From assembly GCF_000204055.1 (NCBI RefSeq), contig NW_006768777.1, positions 820,036 to 884,035 on the forward strand: 64,000 nt of DNA, in the 5' to 3' direction. The stretch's first letter is position 1. Every line of letters starts with the position of its first letter. The translations under genes were made by a program, and so were the position numbers. The DNA comes from Melampsora larici-populina 98AG31. Taxonomy: Eukaryota > Basidiomycota > Pucciniomycetes > Pucciniales > Melampsoraceae. Below are positions 45,689-57,908 of this stretch, piece by piece. Below the pieces are notes generated by a model that did not search any database, was not told the DNA's origin, and saw nothing but the letters and a program-made list of their open reading frames with translations.

Positions 45689-47065
45689 GATACCTCACTT
45701 TTGGGAACATGGATTTGAAAGGGACGCCTAGTAGGCTCTATAAGCCTCGTACGCAGCCGCTGTGGCATACAAACCTACCATTGACAGTTTCCTTTACACT
45801 TGATTTTGGTTACATGAAGAAGTGCGTCAAGCACATAAGACTGCTTACCAAGCATAGAGACGGAACATCACTTTTACGCAAATGTAAGAACGAGACATAA
45901 CTCCACAACTCTAAAACACACTTTTAAGCCAATAATAGTCTATAACGTGTCACAGTGATAGAAGACATATAAAAGTTTTGGAGATAACGGTTGTATGAGA
46001 TAACCGCAGCAAAATCTGCTGTCTGCATTACAAAAGCAATGTAAAAGCGGAGAGTCCCGTTGCTCTTATCCCGCTATCCTAGTTTTTATTTCGTTATGTC
46101 TATGATGGCGATTCAGAGTTTTCAGAATCAGCGAGAAGCAAAAACAGAAGGAGCAAGACTCAAGATCAAAAGCAGGATCAGTGCTGGATATTTTTTGATC
46201 TTAGCATTGTGATCGGTTCAATTACACATTCATATTGATTTCGGGACCCCAGACTAGTGACTGAGACTAGAGAAAGTCACTTCTTCACACATCTCGGTGA
46301 TAACATTGCCACGACCTCGGCATAGTTTTCTGTCTATCACCAATCTGAGAAACAGGCTGGTTAAGAGATTGTCTGGCACATGTTGTCAGGATCATATGCT
46401 GAGACAAAAAGTGACAACCACGTTTTGGTAAATTGATTACAGGCTCTTGAGAGAGAGTTCATGGCCATCAAACACATCATCACAACGTATAAGCCAAAGT
46501 CAATCTGAGGATGTATGTAAGACCTGTGAGGGATTTCTTCCGCAGCGTGGATATCAATTTTTGTTTGAGGACCCAGAACGCGGCCGTGAGGGGCGTGATA
46601 CCACGCAGCTTAATGGGGTATCATATTGAGGAACTCGCGTCCACTCTAGATGTGCTGTGGCCAGTCGAGGTTATCAAAATTCAAGTCCCAATACCTCTTA
46701 GCTTATTTTGAACCTCACCTTAGATTCAACTGGTCGCTCGTTGCCTTATCCTTCAAACTACACCAGAAAGTCGGGGCGGTATACAAGAGCTACGTCGTGT
46801 TGATAGAAGAAAGATTGAACTACAAAAATCTTGAACATGATTTAGTTTTTACCATTGATCCACGCCTCGTGATGTATGTTTAATTAGTCATGCAACATCA
46901 AGAGATGACGGACAAGATGATAACGAGAGACAGTTACCTGGAGAAAACACTTTGAAACTTGGTGGATCTGAGTCATTGAATCTCCAGAATGTCAGAATAC
47001 GAAGTTTATAAAAGCACTTGTAATGCGCAATGAGAGTCGACATAATCAAGTCTTAATTGCGAACG
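45689..47065. other. 1.4 kb gene-free spacer
   Basis: No supported gene or repeat; short open frames only. Confidence 0.5.
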
Positions 47066-48533
47066 TCAAACTCTTTTATCGACCAGTACGGCTGTCTGTT
47101 GGGCCGTCTGCTGGGCCGAAATCTTCGCGATACGACGTCTTAGTCTCTTCTCTTGTCGACTTTGTGCCTTTTCCAATTTAGCTTTCTTCATGTCAAGAGG
47201 CACTGTAGACTTATAGTGCTTAATATGAGTTGGAATCCAACTTGGCTCTGTATCGGAATATCCAGTCGGAAGCGAGATACCGGGCTCAGGTGAGGTAGAG
47301 ACTTTCAAAGAAGGTGGATATGGTGGCTCGAGAAAAACATGAATCGACCTAATCAATTCATTGAATCCCGGTGTAGAACCCTGAAAGGAGACAGTGATTC
47401 CTCAGCATTTTTGAGATGTTATAAGCTGAATTGACTTACCGAGATCGCCACGGCAGCAGTTCGCTTGATACCCAAGGCTAGAGAAAGTTTTGCACTCGAG
47501 CCTCGGGGGAGTGAGATGAGATACCAAGCAGAGTTTTGTTTGGCTTGATCAGCTGCAGAAGAAGGCTTCCATGACAATAGCATACGATTTAAGGAAGCAA
47601 TCATGAGAGGTAGATGATCGACCACACTTGTCGGATTTAGGTCGTCTCTACATACAAATATGTACTGCCTCTTAAAAGGCGCGTCATCCGGCTCCACAGA
47701 TCCGTTCCTTGTTTCAAGGGTAGGTGTCTTGGGCTTGGACGTGATTCGAGGAGTTGAGCTTTGCAATTCACGTATTCTACTTTCCAGCATCTGAGTGATG
47801 ACTTTGATGCCCACGATCACCTGATCCTTTGACTTTGTCCTTTCTCTGCGAAAGCAAAGCCGTTCGGCCAGTTTTGTTCCACATGTTGAGGTTTCGGTGG
47901 CTTGCGGTGGTATCGGATCAAGGTTTGCCATATTATTTGATTTCGCATCAATCGGCGGAGTAAAATTCATGCCAAGTTTTGGATCCGTCGGCGGAGATGA
48001 GATTATCGTTTGATCCTTTGTGTCTGGTACGCGATTCCTGAATTCGGAAAGGCGATCGTCGTACATTCCGGTGGCAGGCGGACAACTCGCGTCGCTCGTT
48101 TGTTCAGGACAGGGATCGTCTTGAACTACATCAGCGTCCATCGCTTGAATATCAGATATTCTTGATAGAGTTCGGCTTGCGGTGTCATCCATATGTTTCC
48201 GCTTGGTCTTACGTTTCCGAGTCGCGTTTTGTTTTAATCCCAATGAATTAACTTGTGATGTAAAATCCCTAAGAATTTCCGTTACACCTTCCAAGACTTG
48301 TTCAGCTGCATCTTGACTCAAAGTTGGCCTATTTGAAGGTTTCATAAAGTCAATATTCATATCAAGGGATAAGGCGATTCATCATCTACTCACCATGGAA
48401 CCCCCAATGCTGAGCCCAAGACGGGCCTCCAAACACATTTTTTCAGGATTGGTGTTGATTTTGAATCTTCAGTCGGTATTGGTTTGGGTATTTCTTTCTT
48501 TGTTGAGTTTTGAATATCGATGTTCGAATTCAT
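47066..48533 (-). CDS. Pop3-like subunit of RNase P/MRP
   Basis: RNase P and MRP process tRNA and rRNA precursors in the nucleus; Pop3 is an L7Ae/Rpp38-like RNA-binding subunit. Exons 48533-48394, 48328-47440 and 47380-47066 join in phase (introns 65 and 59 nt) and give 447 residues. The N-terminal signature KKCVWRPVLGSALGVPWPTL is created across intron 1, which supports the join. The C-terminal core reads RQYIFVCRDDLNPTSVVDHL, then LPRGSSAKLSLALGIKRTAA, matching the Pop3 pattern of a VFVCR strand and a leucine/glycine LGIKR helix. Between them is a long low-complexity linker with a basic KRKTKRKH patch. The tail is Lys/Arg-rich (KRLRRRIAKI). The first ATG (48533) was chosen because upstream open frame lacks another ATG. 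Confidence 0.68.
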
Positions 48534-49174
48534 AATGGCCTGGGCTTTGGAAGCTTCGGGGGATAAATAAAAAATATCACATTTTGCAAAAGAAGCTCCG
48601 GCCTCGGGAGAGAGTCGGGGCACTTCAATATACACTCCTTAGGGCCTAACCCGGATTTGGACGTTTGTCTCTGAGGCAACTATGCGGGTAGAGTGGGTCT
48701 GATTCATGAACCAATGGTGTATCCTCTTTGAATTGATTGAGTGAATTCTGGAGTTCTTCCTGGGTTGAAGATTGCCAGGACCAAAAACTTAATCTGTCAC
48801 ATAGGCACCTGTGAATGTGATCAACAAAAGCTGAAGCATTCAATATGACTCAGTAAGAATTGACTGTAAACATTCGGGCATCTTGAACAATGAGTAGAGT
48901 CAAGTTCATGAATTGAGAACCAGCCGCATTCAAGAGAGACACAAGAATTGTTGAGTCCAACTCCATCACAAACAAATATTTGACCATCTAATCTTTAACT
49001 TGTTTAATGCGGGTTTCAATTTGAAATACTTAAACAAAGTACTCGATCTCATAGTTCAGTTCACCAAGGTATTTGACATAATTCGTCATTTTGAAATCAA
49101 GGGATGTTACATCAAACTGATTGTGTGGAGACAGGTTGTGAAGATGTATGAAATAGGTATCAACAGCTAGAATT

Positions 49175-51281
49175 TTACTTTGCAGGTACAGATGGTGATG
49201 ACGGCGTTGAAGATGACTCAGAGGGTGGAGTCTGTGAAGGTGGACCAGAATTTTGACCGGTAATGAATCCTAAAAGACTTCCTTTCATTCTAAAGATGAA
49301 GCAGAGATTAAAACATCCGATCAGTAGATGAGCAAAATCCATTCAAATCAAATGCATCAAAAGGAAAGAGAATGGAAACAAGAACTGAACTCTGCAAGCT
49401 GCCTTTCTCGATCCTCTTCCATGAGTTTCTTGAATGATGCTTCATTGTCTTTCCAATACTTTTGCTCTTCTAGGTATGCCTGCTGAGCTCTTGCCCGGTC
49501 CTTTTCCACCACGAGTTTGGGTGGTTCATCAGGATTTGACTGGAATAGGACATCACGAACTTCAGTCGGCTTTATCACATAACGATCGAGCTGATCGTAC
49601 TTGTCAAAGTCTATGGGGATGTTGAGTAGGAGCCTGTGGAAAAAAGCGCTCTACTTACGTTGCTCAAGCCAAATAAGGCGCCAAAATCGATATACCAGCC
49701 TGATTTCCTCCGCTCCCGCTGCTCTTCCCATTTATCAAGCAAGACTTTCTTCTGTCTGGCCTCTGATTCCGCGTATGCCTTCACCGGATCCCGCCCCTCG
49801 TACGCTCGTACAACGTCTCTTACATCCTGAACCCCATTGAAGACGATTGCTTCAAGCAGAGGAATCAAGTCTACTAAGCCACTATCGGCCGAATTTCCAT
49901 CCCAGGGGGGGATTATGAAACCGTTATGAGGATGTAATTGGACTAAGCTGGGCTTTGTTTCAAGATAGACAACCTTGCGTAGATCACGGCCTAGATAATC
50001 GAGATCTTTGATAAGCTGTGGGTTCACAATGCCTTTAGACCGACAGGCTTCTTTGAAAATTTTGTAAGGGGAATAGTACCCATACGGGTCTAGTTTCTCA
50101 ATAATTGGGGCTGCGGTCTTTGAAAGAAAGTTGGAGAAGGTCAGCTCATTGCAATAAGGAAAGACAGGTATGTTTATGACTCAACATATGCTGGTTGCGT
50201 GGTGAAGATGATGATCTCATAAAACTGAGAAAGGTAGCTCAAGAAGTAGTCCACTCCAGGTCTTTTTGCGGTCCTCCACCCATGTTCTCTCTGGATATCC
50301 GAATACGTCGCATAAGCATGTCAGAGAAGCCATCATGCTTTCCAGGTGACCAAAAAGTGAGAGATACTTACGGACCAACCAGAGTGTACTAGCATATCAT
50401 CAAGATCTACAAGTAAGGTATAAGGCCTGCCATGAGGTTCGGGAAGAGGAGGCGGTAAAATGGGGTTCCACGCCGGCTTATTAAAATACTATTTTATTAT
50501 CATTCAATTCCAGATATTTCCAGGTTATCAGACACTATTGTATCCAAAGGATATGCAATTTCAGGAGAATTCTCACGTCGAATAGATCAAAAAGCCGAGC
50601 CCGCGTTCTAGATATCCTATCGCCATCCTCCCCACCCCCCAACATCCTTTTTTCATCCTCGTTATCCCAATCGCGTCCAAGACTCCATCCCCATAGACCT
50701 ACGGCAATGAAAACAAGAGAGCCACACACCCGACCAATAACCTGCCGACGTTTCTCGATTGATGATAAGGGGCGCTTTCCTGTCAATTTGGACCTTGCCC
50801 CAGTCTTTTGGTCGGGTGGGGGTGGGGGTGGCTGATCTGATGCCAAATCAAGCATCTGTGAAGCAAAGGAGGATGAAGAAGTTTCTGTTGGGACCTTGGA
50901 AAGAATATCGGGAGATGTTGAAAGGTGATTCGATTTTGACATTGAAGGTCCAGGTCGTTCACTGCCGTCTGCCGTCTGGCCTGAGTGAGCAATCGATCGG
51001 TCGATCTTCACATTGTTGTTAATGCTAACGGACTTGATATTTGGCTTCTCATCAGACGAATGTGAGGGAGAAGACCTTGAAGATGATTTTGAAGATGCCG
51101 GCCTGAAGTCAAAAGCCCTCGGTCCCAAAGCTGATGGAAGATATGAATAATCGTGGTTCGAAGATGACAGAACGCCCCTGAGACTAGAAGACGGTAAAGA
51201 GATTCGTGGGCTTTGCCGCCAAGGAGTGGTTCCGATTGCTCCTCGAGATCCAAGCCTAAGAGTGATAGGCCGGATCATCAT
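49175..51281 (-). CDS. TIM50: Tim50, mitochondrial inner-membrane import subunit
   Basis: Receptor of the TIM23 presequence translocase; its FCP1/SCP-like domain faces the intermembrane space and binds incoming presequences. Exons 51281-50577, 50488-50372, 50290-50186 and 50117-49659 join in phase; a fifth begins near 49599. The N-terminus is an Arg/Ser-rich presequence ([17 protein letters not shown]), followed by a Ser-rich region and a single membrane segment ([18 protein letters not shown]). The domain shows [17 protein letters not shown], then [16 protein letters not shown] (join across intron 2), [25 protein letters not shown] and [10 protein letters not shown]. The usual phosphatase DxDxT has become DLDDM, as in other Tim50s. 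The short last exon (49289-49175: [11 protein letters not shown]) is typical of the C-terminus, but the splice into it does not keep phase in my reading, so the end is approximate. Confidence 0.9.
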
Positions 51282-51359
51282 GTATGCGATGATTTAGGCT
51301 GAATCGAACAAAGACGTGAGAACGACACATGATATGATAAAGCAAATCAGCATCACGAC

Positions 51360-51711
51360 CTACACCAATCTAATCAAGATGAAAATAAAAGTGACTTACG
51401 AACCCTTGATTCGGGATGACTGTTGGCCAGGTGGTGAAGCAGAAGGAAGTATCCAAGAATCAAAACTGTTGACCATGCTGTAACGAAAATTTATCAAACT
51501 GAAGAAAAAATATAAACTACATTAACTTAACTGTCTCAATTTAAACTACAGTTCAACTCACATCGCCACTTCATCTTTGACACTGATCACATCTTCTTGA
51601 GGAATAATAAAAACACTGAAACGTGCAATATTCAATCAGACTTCTGATTTTAAAAGGATCTTTTCATTGGGAATGTTGGTTTCAGATATGTTACAAGAAA
51701 GAAATTTTCAT
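51360..51711 (-). CDS. possible micro-protein gene, four tiny exons
   Basis: A chain of small exons keeps frame through three canonical introns: ATG at 51711 (MKISF), then FVFIIPQEDVISVKDEVA, then MVNSFDSWILPSASPPGQQS, ending in SLV before a TAG at 51360-51362; about 52 residues. The N-terminus is hydrophobic. It lies between Tim50 and Tfb5 on the same strand. The alternative is that these are 5' leader exons of the Tim50 gene, or chance. I recognise no family. Confidence 0.25.
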
Positions 51712-52453
51712 TTCCCATTCATAACTTGACTCTTATATGCCAAACTGAGTCAAGCTCAAAGAGGCTTATCAGAGGTTATACCACCACTTGAACTTGGTCG
51801 GAAAATGTCGAAGGATACATATCCTCAGTTACATTTGGTCAAGTATGGGTGATTGCCCTTGCTGTTAAATGTATCTGTAGAAAATGAGATGATGATAACA
51901 TGGCACAGAGGGTGAATCTTTGGCTAGTTCAGCTGTATGAAGTAGTGTGAGGACCAGGGGGAAGAAAATAGATGAAGACTTTCAATAATTCAGAATTCAT
52001 AAAGCTGGCTTATTAGAGGGATAATGGGTTAAGCTCTCATCAATCAGATTAGGTGACACAATGAGGGGTAACTTTCGACCAAAAGCTGGCTGTCCCATTG
52101 TAAACACTCCATAATTGTGGTTTATAGATTCAAATTACCTCATATGTATGATGTTCTGATGTCCCCTGACTGATTGTGTACATTGGCATAGTGAAGATGT
52201 ACAAACTGAATCAGGTCAAACAGTGTGGAGTTGAAGACTTGTTGCACATATTCACAATGAAGCTTTTGTACACAACTGTTTTTGGGTGCCTCGTTTTTAA
52301 GCATACATCAATAAGGTAACAATTGGAAAGTCGGCTTGGACGTCAGATCCTCACGTCGGGTAGATAGCCCTTTGATTCAGCTCCATTCCCTGACATGGTC
52401 GACACCGAGTTAAATTCAAAGACACAGCACGCTGAAATCTGACGAGGTCAAGT

Positions 52454-52890
52454 TCACATGACATCCAAAGTGAATGTGTTCTTCTCGAGCTAATGTGAAA
52501 TCAAATGTCGGATGAACATCGGTGAGCTAACCATACAAGGTGTATGTCGTTGAAGTGTAGAGCCAGACAATCCTCACTTCGGTCTCTATTTCAGCGCGTA
52601 GAGGTCCTATGCAATCTTGAGTCACCAAGAGATGAGTATCGTCAAGATCTTGAACAATGAAGGGTGGAACGAGTCCATTGGTAGATATCGAATTGGCAGG
52701 CTTGTCGTTCAGACTGAGGATCAACTGCTTAACAGCAGGATCGCTGGGGATTCCAAAGCAGGTTGTGAGTAATCGTTATTCATTGTCCGTACCAAATTGA
52801 ATTGTGTGCTCATTTGTTGCGCTCGGATTTGATGATGATCGAGAATAAAACTGACCAAGTCAACAGGACGCCCTTGACTGCGCGTACCAT
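52454..52890 (-). CDS. TFB5: Tfb5, small TFIIH subunit
   Basis: Tfb5 (GTF2H5/TTDA in animals) stabilises TFIIH for nucleotide excision repair and transcription initiation. Three small exons, 52890-52856, 52743-52578 and 52489-52454, join in frame across canonical introns to give 78 residues, the usual size. The first exon gives MVRAVKGVLLT, the join supplies the conserved CDP, and the second reads CDPAVKQLILSLND and PPFIVQDLDDTHLLV, the family signature (I.DLDDTH). The last exon gives LEKNTFTLDVM, matching the LEENTF end. All three exons are needed for the family pattern, which makes the model convincing. Confidence 0.92.
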
Positions 52891-53294
52891 GGTGAGAGAA
52901 GAGGATGTCTTGAAGAGTTACCTGAGGGTTGGATTTGGAAATTTTGAGCGGATGACGAGTTTGAGGTGGGATGACTTTCACACACACGAAACGTACCCAA
53001 AACCTCTGTCATGGACATGACACCTGCTGCGTCAACACTGATCTCCAGCAAATCACGCCAGTGACACTACAGGGCTACCGGTGCCATGACATTGACAGAC
53101 GACTCATCAGCCTTTGAATTGTAAAACAATGTCAACCTGATCAATGAACATCATTATCTGCAAAGTAAAGTGGGGTTTATCAGCAAGGAAAGCAGGAGAA
53201 AGCAAAAAAAATCTGGGATAAATTTTTAAGAATAACTGTGATGCAGCATGCACTGTAAATGTTCATTGGCAAGAAGTTGGAACCTCGGTATACA
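52891..53294. other. gene-free spacer upstream of TFB5
   Basis: About 400 bases, no supported gene; presumably contains the TFB5 promoter. Confidence 0.5.
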
Positions 53295-53456
53295 AGGGGC
53301 TCTCAAACCTGACCCGGTTTCAAAAAACCCAGTTGACCCAGTTGACTTTTCGGCTGGGAGCTGTCAATAAATGTCAAATTTATATACAAATTTACTGCCA
53401 AAAAGTCAACTGGGTCAACTGGGTTTTTGAAAACCGGGTCAGGTTTGAGAGCCCCT
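53295..53456. mobile_element. 162-bp palindromic MITE
   Basis: Ends AGGGGCTCTCAAACCTGACC and GGTCAGGTTTGAGAGCCCCT are inverted repeats; the arms extend about 65 bp (including AACCCAGTTGACCCAGTTGAC) around an AT-rich loop. ACA flanks both sides (53292-53294 and 53457-53459), but on the right this overlaps the end of the next element, so the duplication is uncertain. Confidence 0.8.
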
Positions 53457-53457
53457 A

Positions 53458-53902
53458 CAGTCGTCTCTGACACTAACCCATCTGTGCTGTAAGCCATATG
53501 TACTCCATCAAAACCCATAAAAATTTGGCCATCTGCAGAAAAATTGCAGGAAAAGTGGGTACATAACCCATAACTTTGTAGTTCCCCATAACCCATAATT
53601 AAGGGGTCATTTGAAAAAAAAAATGACCGAGGGAGGCTTGAAAAACTTCAAAAATAAAGATTTACAGATAAACTCAAGTGATCAATTTGATTGTAACCTT
53701 ATTTAACCTTATTTCAATTTCACACACCGCACATCACAAACTCCATTACATTATGCTTCCTGCAAAATCTTTGTCATAACCCATACTTTCTCTGCAAATA
53801 TATAATCATGGCTTTTGAAAGAGATTGAGGTAACCTATACTCTAGCAAAACCCATACTTTTGGGCGACATTTTTTGGGTATGGGTTATGTCAGAGACAAC
53901 TG
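53458..53902. mobile_element. 445-bp Tc1/mariner-type MITE
   Basis: Ends CAGTCGTCTCTGACA and TGTCAGAGACAACTG are inverted repeats with one mismatch, flanked by TA on both sides (53456-53457 and 53903-53904). A CAGT terminus with TA duplication is typical of Tc1/mariner. AACCCATA words recur inside. No coding capacity. Confidence 0.8.
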
Positions 53903-53904
53903 TA

Positions 53905-55714
53905 TTGTGTATCACTATTGTTTGGATATGTTTTAAAACCACAATGAGGCTGTGTTCAGACCATTACATAGGGATATCACTTGTTCCACTGCTTGAAGTT
54001 GTAGAAATCATAAGATATATTTCACTTTGTGTTACAAACACAATACTTGGTCAATTTTTTTATGAAATTTGAGACTTTCCAAGGCTAAGACTTGACTAAC
54101 TACTGGGGTCTTGGTTGGGGGTGATAAACATGATATTATTGTGGAGGTTAGGTCACTTGGTCAACCACAGGATAGAGAAATTTAAGTAATTTGGCAATTG
54201 AACTGGTTTGGGTGTGCCCTCATAGTTGCTATTATAACAAAAAAGGGGACAGGTGAGTTGATTAGGACAATGAGAATCGAATAAATGACAAATTGAATGA
54301 GAACTGTTATTGAAGAGTAAAATATGATGATGAAGTATATGGATAGAAGAATGATATTTCATTCTTCAAAATGAATTGTCTGAGCTTGAATAACTTGATG
54401 ATGATGATAGATTGGAAATCTAGACAGAAATAGGTAACAAGAAAGAAAATGATAATTGGATCAAAGGTAAACAGGATGATGTCATTTTACCAGCTTTCAA
54501 GAACAAAAATGATGTGACCCAAACATCAAATCAGTTTACTTGAAGTACTGAAGTTCCCAATATTCCAATTGGTAAATAACAAGTTACCTACAACTATGGT
54601 TGGGTTTGGGGTTCAAAACTTTTGAGAAATGCAAGACCGGATTCTGTTGTAAGTATCATTTGCCTAGTGCCCCTGGCAAACAGGTGACACTGTAGATTCA
54701 GCTTGGCCCTGGGTCAGTGGCTGTGCAAGACTATGGGTGAAGTGTCACATGTTTGCCTGGGGTGCTAGTGGTGAGGCAGTCTGACATGAATTGTGTCCAG
54801 CGTGCAGACCTAGCACATGGCCACTATTTCAAATCCAGCACTGTTCAAAATTTGTGGAGCTACAATAGAAAAGGCATGTCAGTTGCCATTGGAGTCCAAG
54901 AAGTTTAGTGTTGTTGAGTAAGGGTTCTGTTACCTCTCTTGAAATGACAAAGACATTGGACAAGAAATACCAGGATCAACAATGAACCTTCAAATATATG
55001 CAGAATAAATAATCAAGCTTCAATTGTTCGAATAATCCAACTTTTCAAAGCACTATTTGAAGTGAGGATTGAGGCTCTGAACCACACCCAAGGCTAGCCA
55101 AGCCAACCCTAGCCAAACCCGTATAGTGTTGGCTTTGGCTTGAGGATAAGACTTGCAGATACAAAATTAGGTAGGTTTTCACCATTGGAAGTTGATGGAC
55201 ATGTGTTGAAAAGCTTAATTCTCTTCTGATTGATATTTACCAAGCTTTAAAAGGACTTGTTTCTTCCCCCAGGCAAGTGTCTATCTTGGGATACCAGGTC
55301 TACCTTCTAATGTCGAAGCATGGGAGGACAACCAGGCTTTTGGCTGGGGTAAAATTTGGGCCAGCCATGTTTTCCAGGTTTGGCCATGGCTAACCCTATG
55401 CAGATAGAGCTAGCTTTGACCACCTTCAAAAGAATTTGGGCCTAACAGGTCAGAGCCTTACTTAGGATAGGACCCCAGAAAGCTCCCTCTGAACCTAGCA
55501 ACTTGAAAGCCTGATTCTCGAAATTTTCTTACCCAAAAATCTTGGGGTTGGTCAATTTTCAAACCAAGTTTGTTGGTAACATCAAAAATCTTAAAAAATC
55601 CCTCCATTTCCATACACTATGTTGGTAACATTCCAAAAGGTGATATTTGCACAATTCACAAAATTTTGTGTTTTCCTTTTTTTGCTCCAAATAAATGAAT
55701 GTATGGAATGACTA
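53905..55714. other. gene-free, repeat-derived stretch
   Basis: 1.8 kb with no supported gene. It contains an imperfect hairpin at about 54662-54779 (CTAGTGCCCCTGGCAAACAG and its inverted partner) and CCAAGCC/TTGGCT words at 55085-55145. Probably worn-down transposon sequence. Confidence 0.45.
54662..54779. repeat. imperfect inverted repeat
   Basis: CCTAGTGCCCCTGGCAAACA...GTGACACT on the left is matched by the reverse complement of AGTGTCACATGTTTGCCTGG...GCTAG on the right, about 28 positions with five differences. It could be a small decayed MITE. Confidence 0.55.
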
Positions 55715-56107
55715 CTAAGAAGTAGATGACCTCATCACTCTCTTATGCTCTAACTTGTGTGTCTCCTCTACGTCAGAGATATACATGGGGCTAAACATCA
55801 TTGTAAGGGTATGTCTGACATTTTGTGGTATGACTACACAGCCAGCTTCTCCTGGGACATCTGTTGGGTTCTGAACCAAGGTTTTTGGAAGGAGTAAAAA
55901 AATGTTCGACAACTCACAATGAGTCCAAGTTTGGCACTGAGGAGTTCTGTGAAGAAAGGATGCCAGCATTGGAAAGCCGGTTTCATAAAAGAACATGTTT
56001 TTGGTGTGTTTTTTGGCGCTCACTTGCCAGTTGTGCCTTCTGTAGTTGAAAGCAAAGACAGCAAGGATCTTTCCAATATATAATATCAAACAAGTGGCCC
56101 ATGGCAC
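55715..56107 (-). pseudogene. hAT transposase relic
   Basis: An isolated fragment with MLASFLHRTPQCQTWTHCEL and NPTDVPGEAGCVVIPQNVRH. The second piece corresponds to EGDGPTGCMVIPQYVEIQYK in the better-preserved hAT relic at 56551-57892, so both come from related hAT transposases. Confidence 0.45.
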
Positions 56108-56274
56108 AATTACTTAACTGTTGTCATATTGTATTCCTGAAACATACAGATTCTTTAAACCACACTGGTCACATCTCTAAGTCAAGATGCTAAACAGGCA
56201 TTTTTTGTCCAATTTTTTTGGTAACAAAGAAAGATTTTGGCCCCCAAATCATACCAATTACTTTGGGTGGTTCA

Positions 56275-56470
56275 GGCAACCCTGGGCCAGCGCCTCTTTG
56301 CGCCGCAGCAGGCACTTTTTTTGAAGTGGTGCGCCGTCACAAGCAGCATTCTCACGGCAAGGGCAATGCAATACGGAAAAAAACTGCAACACAATATTGG
56401 CCACCCTGTTGCGCAACACCTTTTGTGCAACACAACCGCAACGCAACACAGCAACACAGCCAATAATATG
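56275..56470. repeat. left terminus of the hAT-3 relic
   Basis: CAACCCTGGGCCAGCGCCTC at 56275 is the same terminal sequence as the MITE at 2598, followed by the same GC-rich block of GCAACAC/GCGCAAC words. It lies just beyond the 3' end of the minus-strand hAT transposase relic. The opposite terminus was not found. Confidence 0.55.
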
Positions 56471-56550
56471 ACAAAAAGAAAACAGATTGGAAAATTTAAA
56501 ATTTAAGTGGAAACGCCATGTTGTAAACAAAATATCAATGTAATATAGTT

Positions 56551-57892
56551 TTAATCTAGGGCCACGCCAAAAGCTTTGAGAACAGCAGCAAGTTCAGCAA
56601 AATCTACTCCTAAATCCACCCCTTCTCGTAACCATAAGCGACTAGATACCAATGCCTCAACGGTTTGTGAAAGTAAACTACCGCGATCGCTGGCACAGAC
56701 GTCAGCAGCGCAGGAAAAAAATTGTTCAGCAGCACATGAAGAACCTGTTGCCGCGAGGTAGTCATGGGCCATAATGGCAAGTACCTTATAATCTTTTTCA
56801 TGATTCTGAAAAACAAAAACAAACAACAATGTCAGCACTACATAGTGATAATAGACATCTTAGAGTTTAACAGTTCTACACACACCAACCACCATTTAAG
56901 AGCAAACTTAGGATCTTCTAAGTCATAATCCATCTGACGCATCTTGTCGGACATTCGCAGATAGTTCTCCAGAGATGTATCCATTGTGTCCGCTTCTTCA
57001 TCCTCACCTGAGGAGTCATCATGAAACATCTTGGACTGGGTGCTAGAGGTATTTGTTTTAGTAGGGTGAGAATTGTCTTGAGAAGAGTCCACTGCAATTC
57101 GAGGTGATTCTAGTTTGTATTCTGAGTAGATTCAACGCAAAGTCAATTCAATCTTCATCGGAATTTCTCCAAACTTTCCACCAAACCATTTGGTGAAAAA
57201 CTTGAGGCAAAATAGCGGGTGAAGAACAGTTGCCATGACTAAAGTCTTGCACGCAAGCGCCTTGTCGAGATACTCCTGGGTCTTTGCTAGCATCTTTGCT
57301 ACCATTGGATAAACAGCATACGTAGTACTTAACTTGTTCACCTTCTCCTGCAGCTTATATTGAATCTCGACATACTGAGGGATTACCATACATCCCGTCG
57401 GTCCGTCACCTTCCATCTTGAGGGTGGTATTGAGGAACATCTACAGCAGGGCAACAAAGTCAGTAATAAAATCAAACTATTGCTGGTAATAATATGATAA
57501 GATAGACTAGCCCAATCAGCGGCGGGCGCCGCACATCTCCTTCCCAAGAGATTTCTCAGACTTTCACACAGATCTCAGTTTCACAACAGGTGTGATACAT
57601 AGCACATCTACAATTGAAGCTTGAGTTTTTGAGTCTAAAAAAATTGCTTTTCCAATGTAGACACATCTAACATTCAGTCCCACAGTCAGTAAACTGCTGC
57701 TCATACTTGAAGCACCAAACTTACCAGTTCAAAAGTGCCCTGCAAGACTGTGGAGTCGTGCTCAGTCAGGAGATACATATATCCGTAGTATGTACTAATG
57801 ATAATCAGACCAAGCGAATCATTACATATTTTTTTCTCTATGTGCTGTCCTCCTGCCCTCTGGTGAAGACTTTGATCAGCAGTTAGCTGCAA
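56551..57892 (-). pseudogene. hAT transposase relic (hAT-3), C-terminal half
   Basis: Fragments in order on the minus strand: LTEHDSTVLQGTFELV (about 57760), NTTLKMEGDGPTGCMVIPQY then ATVLHPLFCLKFFTKWFG (57440-57132), an acidic linker (DDSSGEDEEADTMDTSLENY), and the dimerisation end YKVLAIMAHDYLAATGSSCA, AEQFFSCAADVC. ATVLHP and the SSCAAEQFFS block are recognisable hAT features (the latter holds the catalytic Glu region). The N-terminal half with the BED finger is not visible. Confidence 0.65.
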
Positions 57893-57908
57893 GATCCCAA
57901 AGCAATGA

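Noticed and set aside
48646..48843. 65-codon minus-strand frame between Pop3-like and TIM50 (VDHIHRCLCDRLSFWSWQSS)
   Set aside because: Protein-like, but it has no ATG and I could not attach it to exons on either side; left unannotated.
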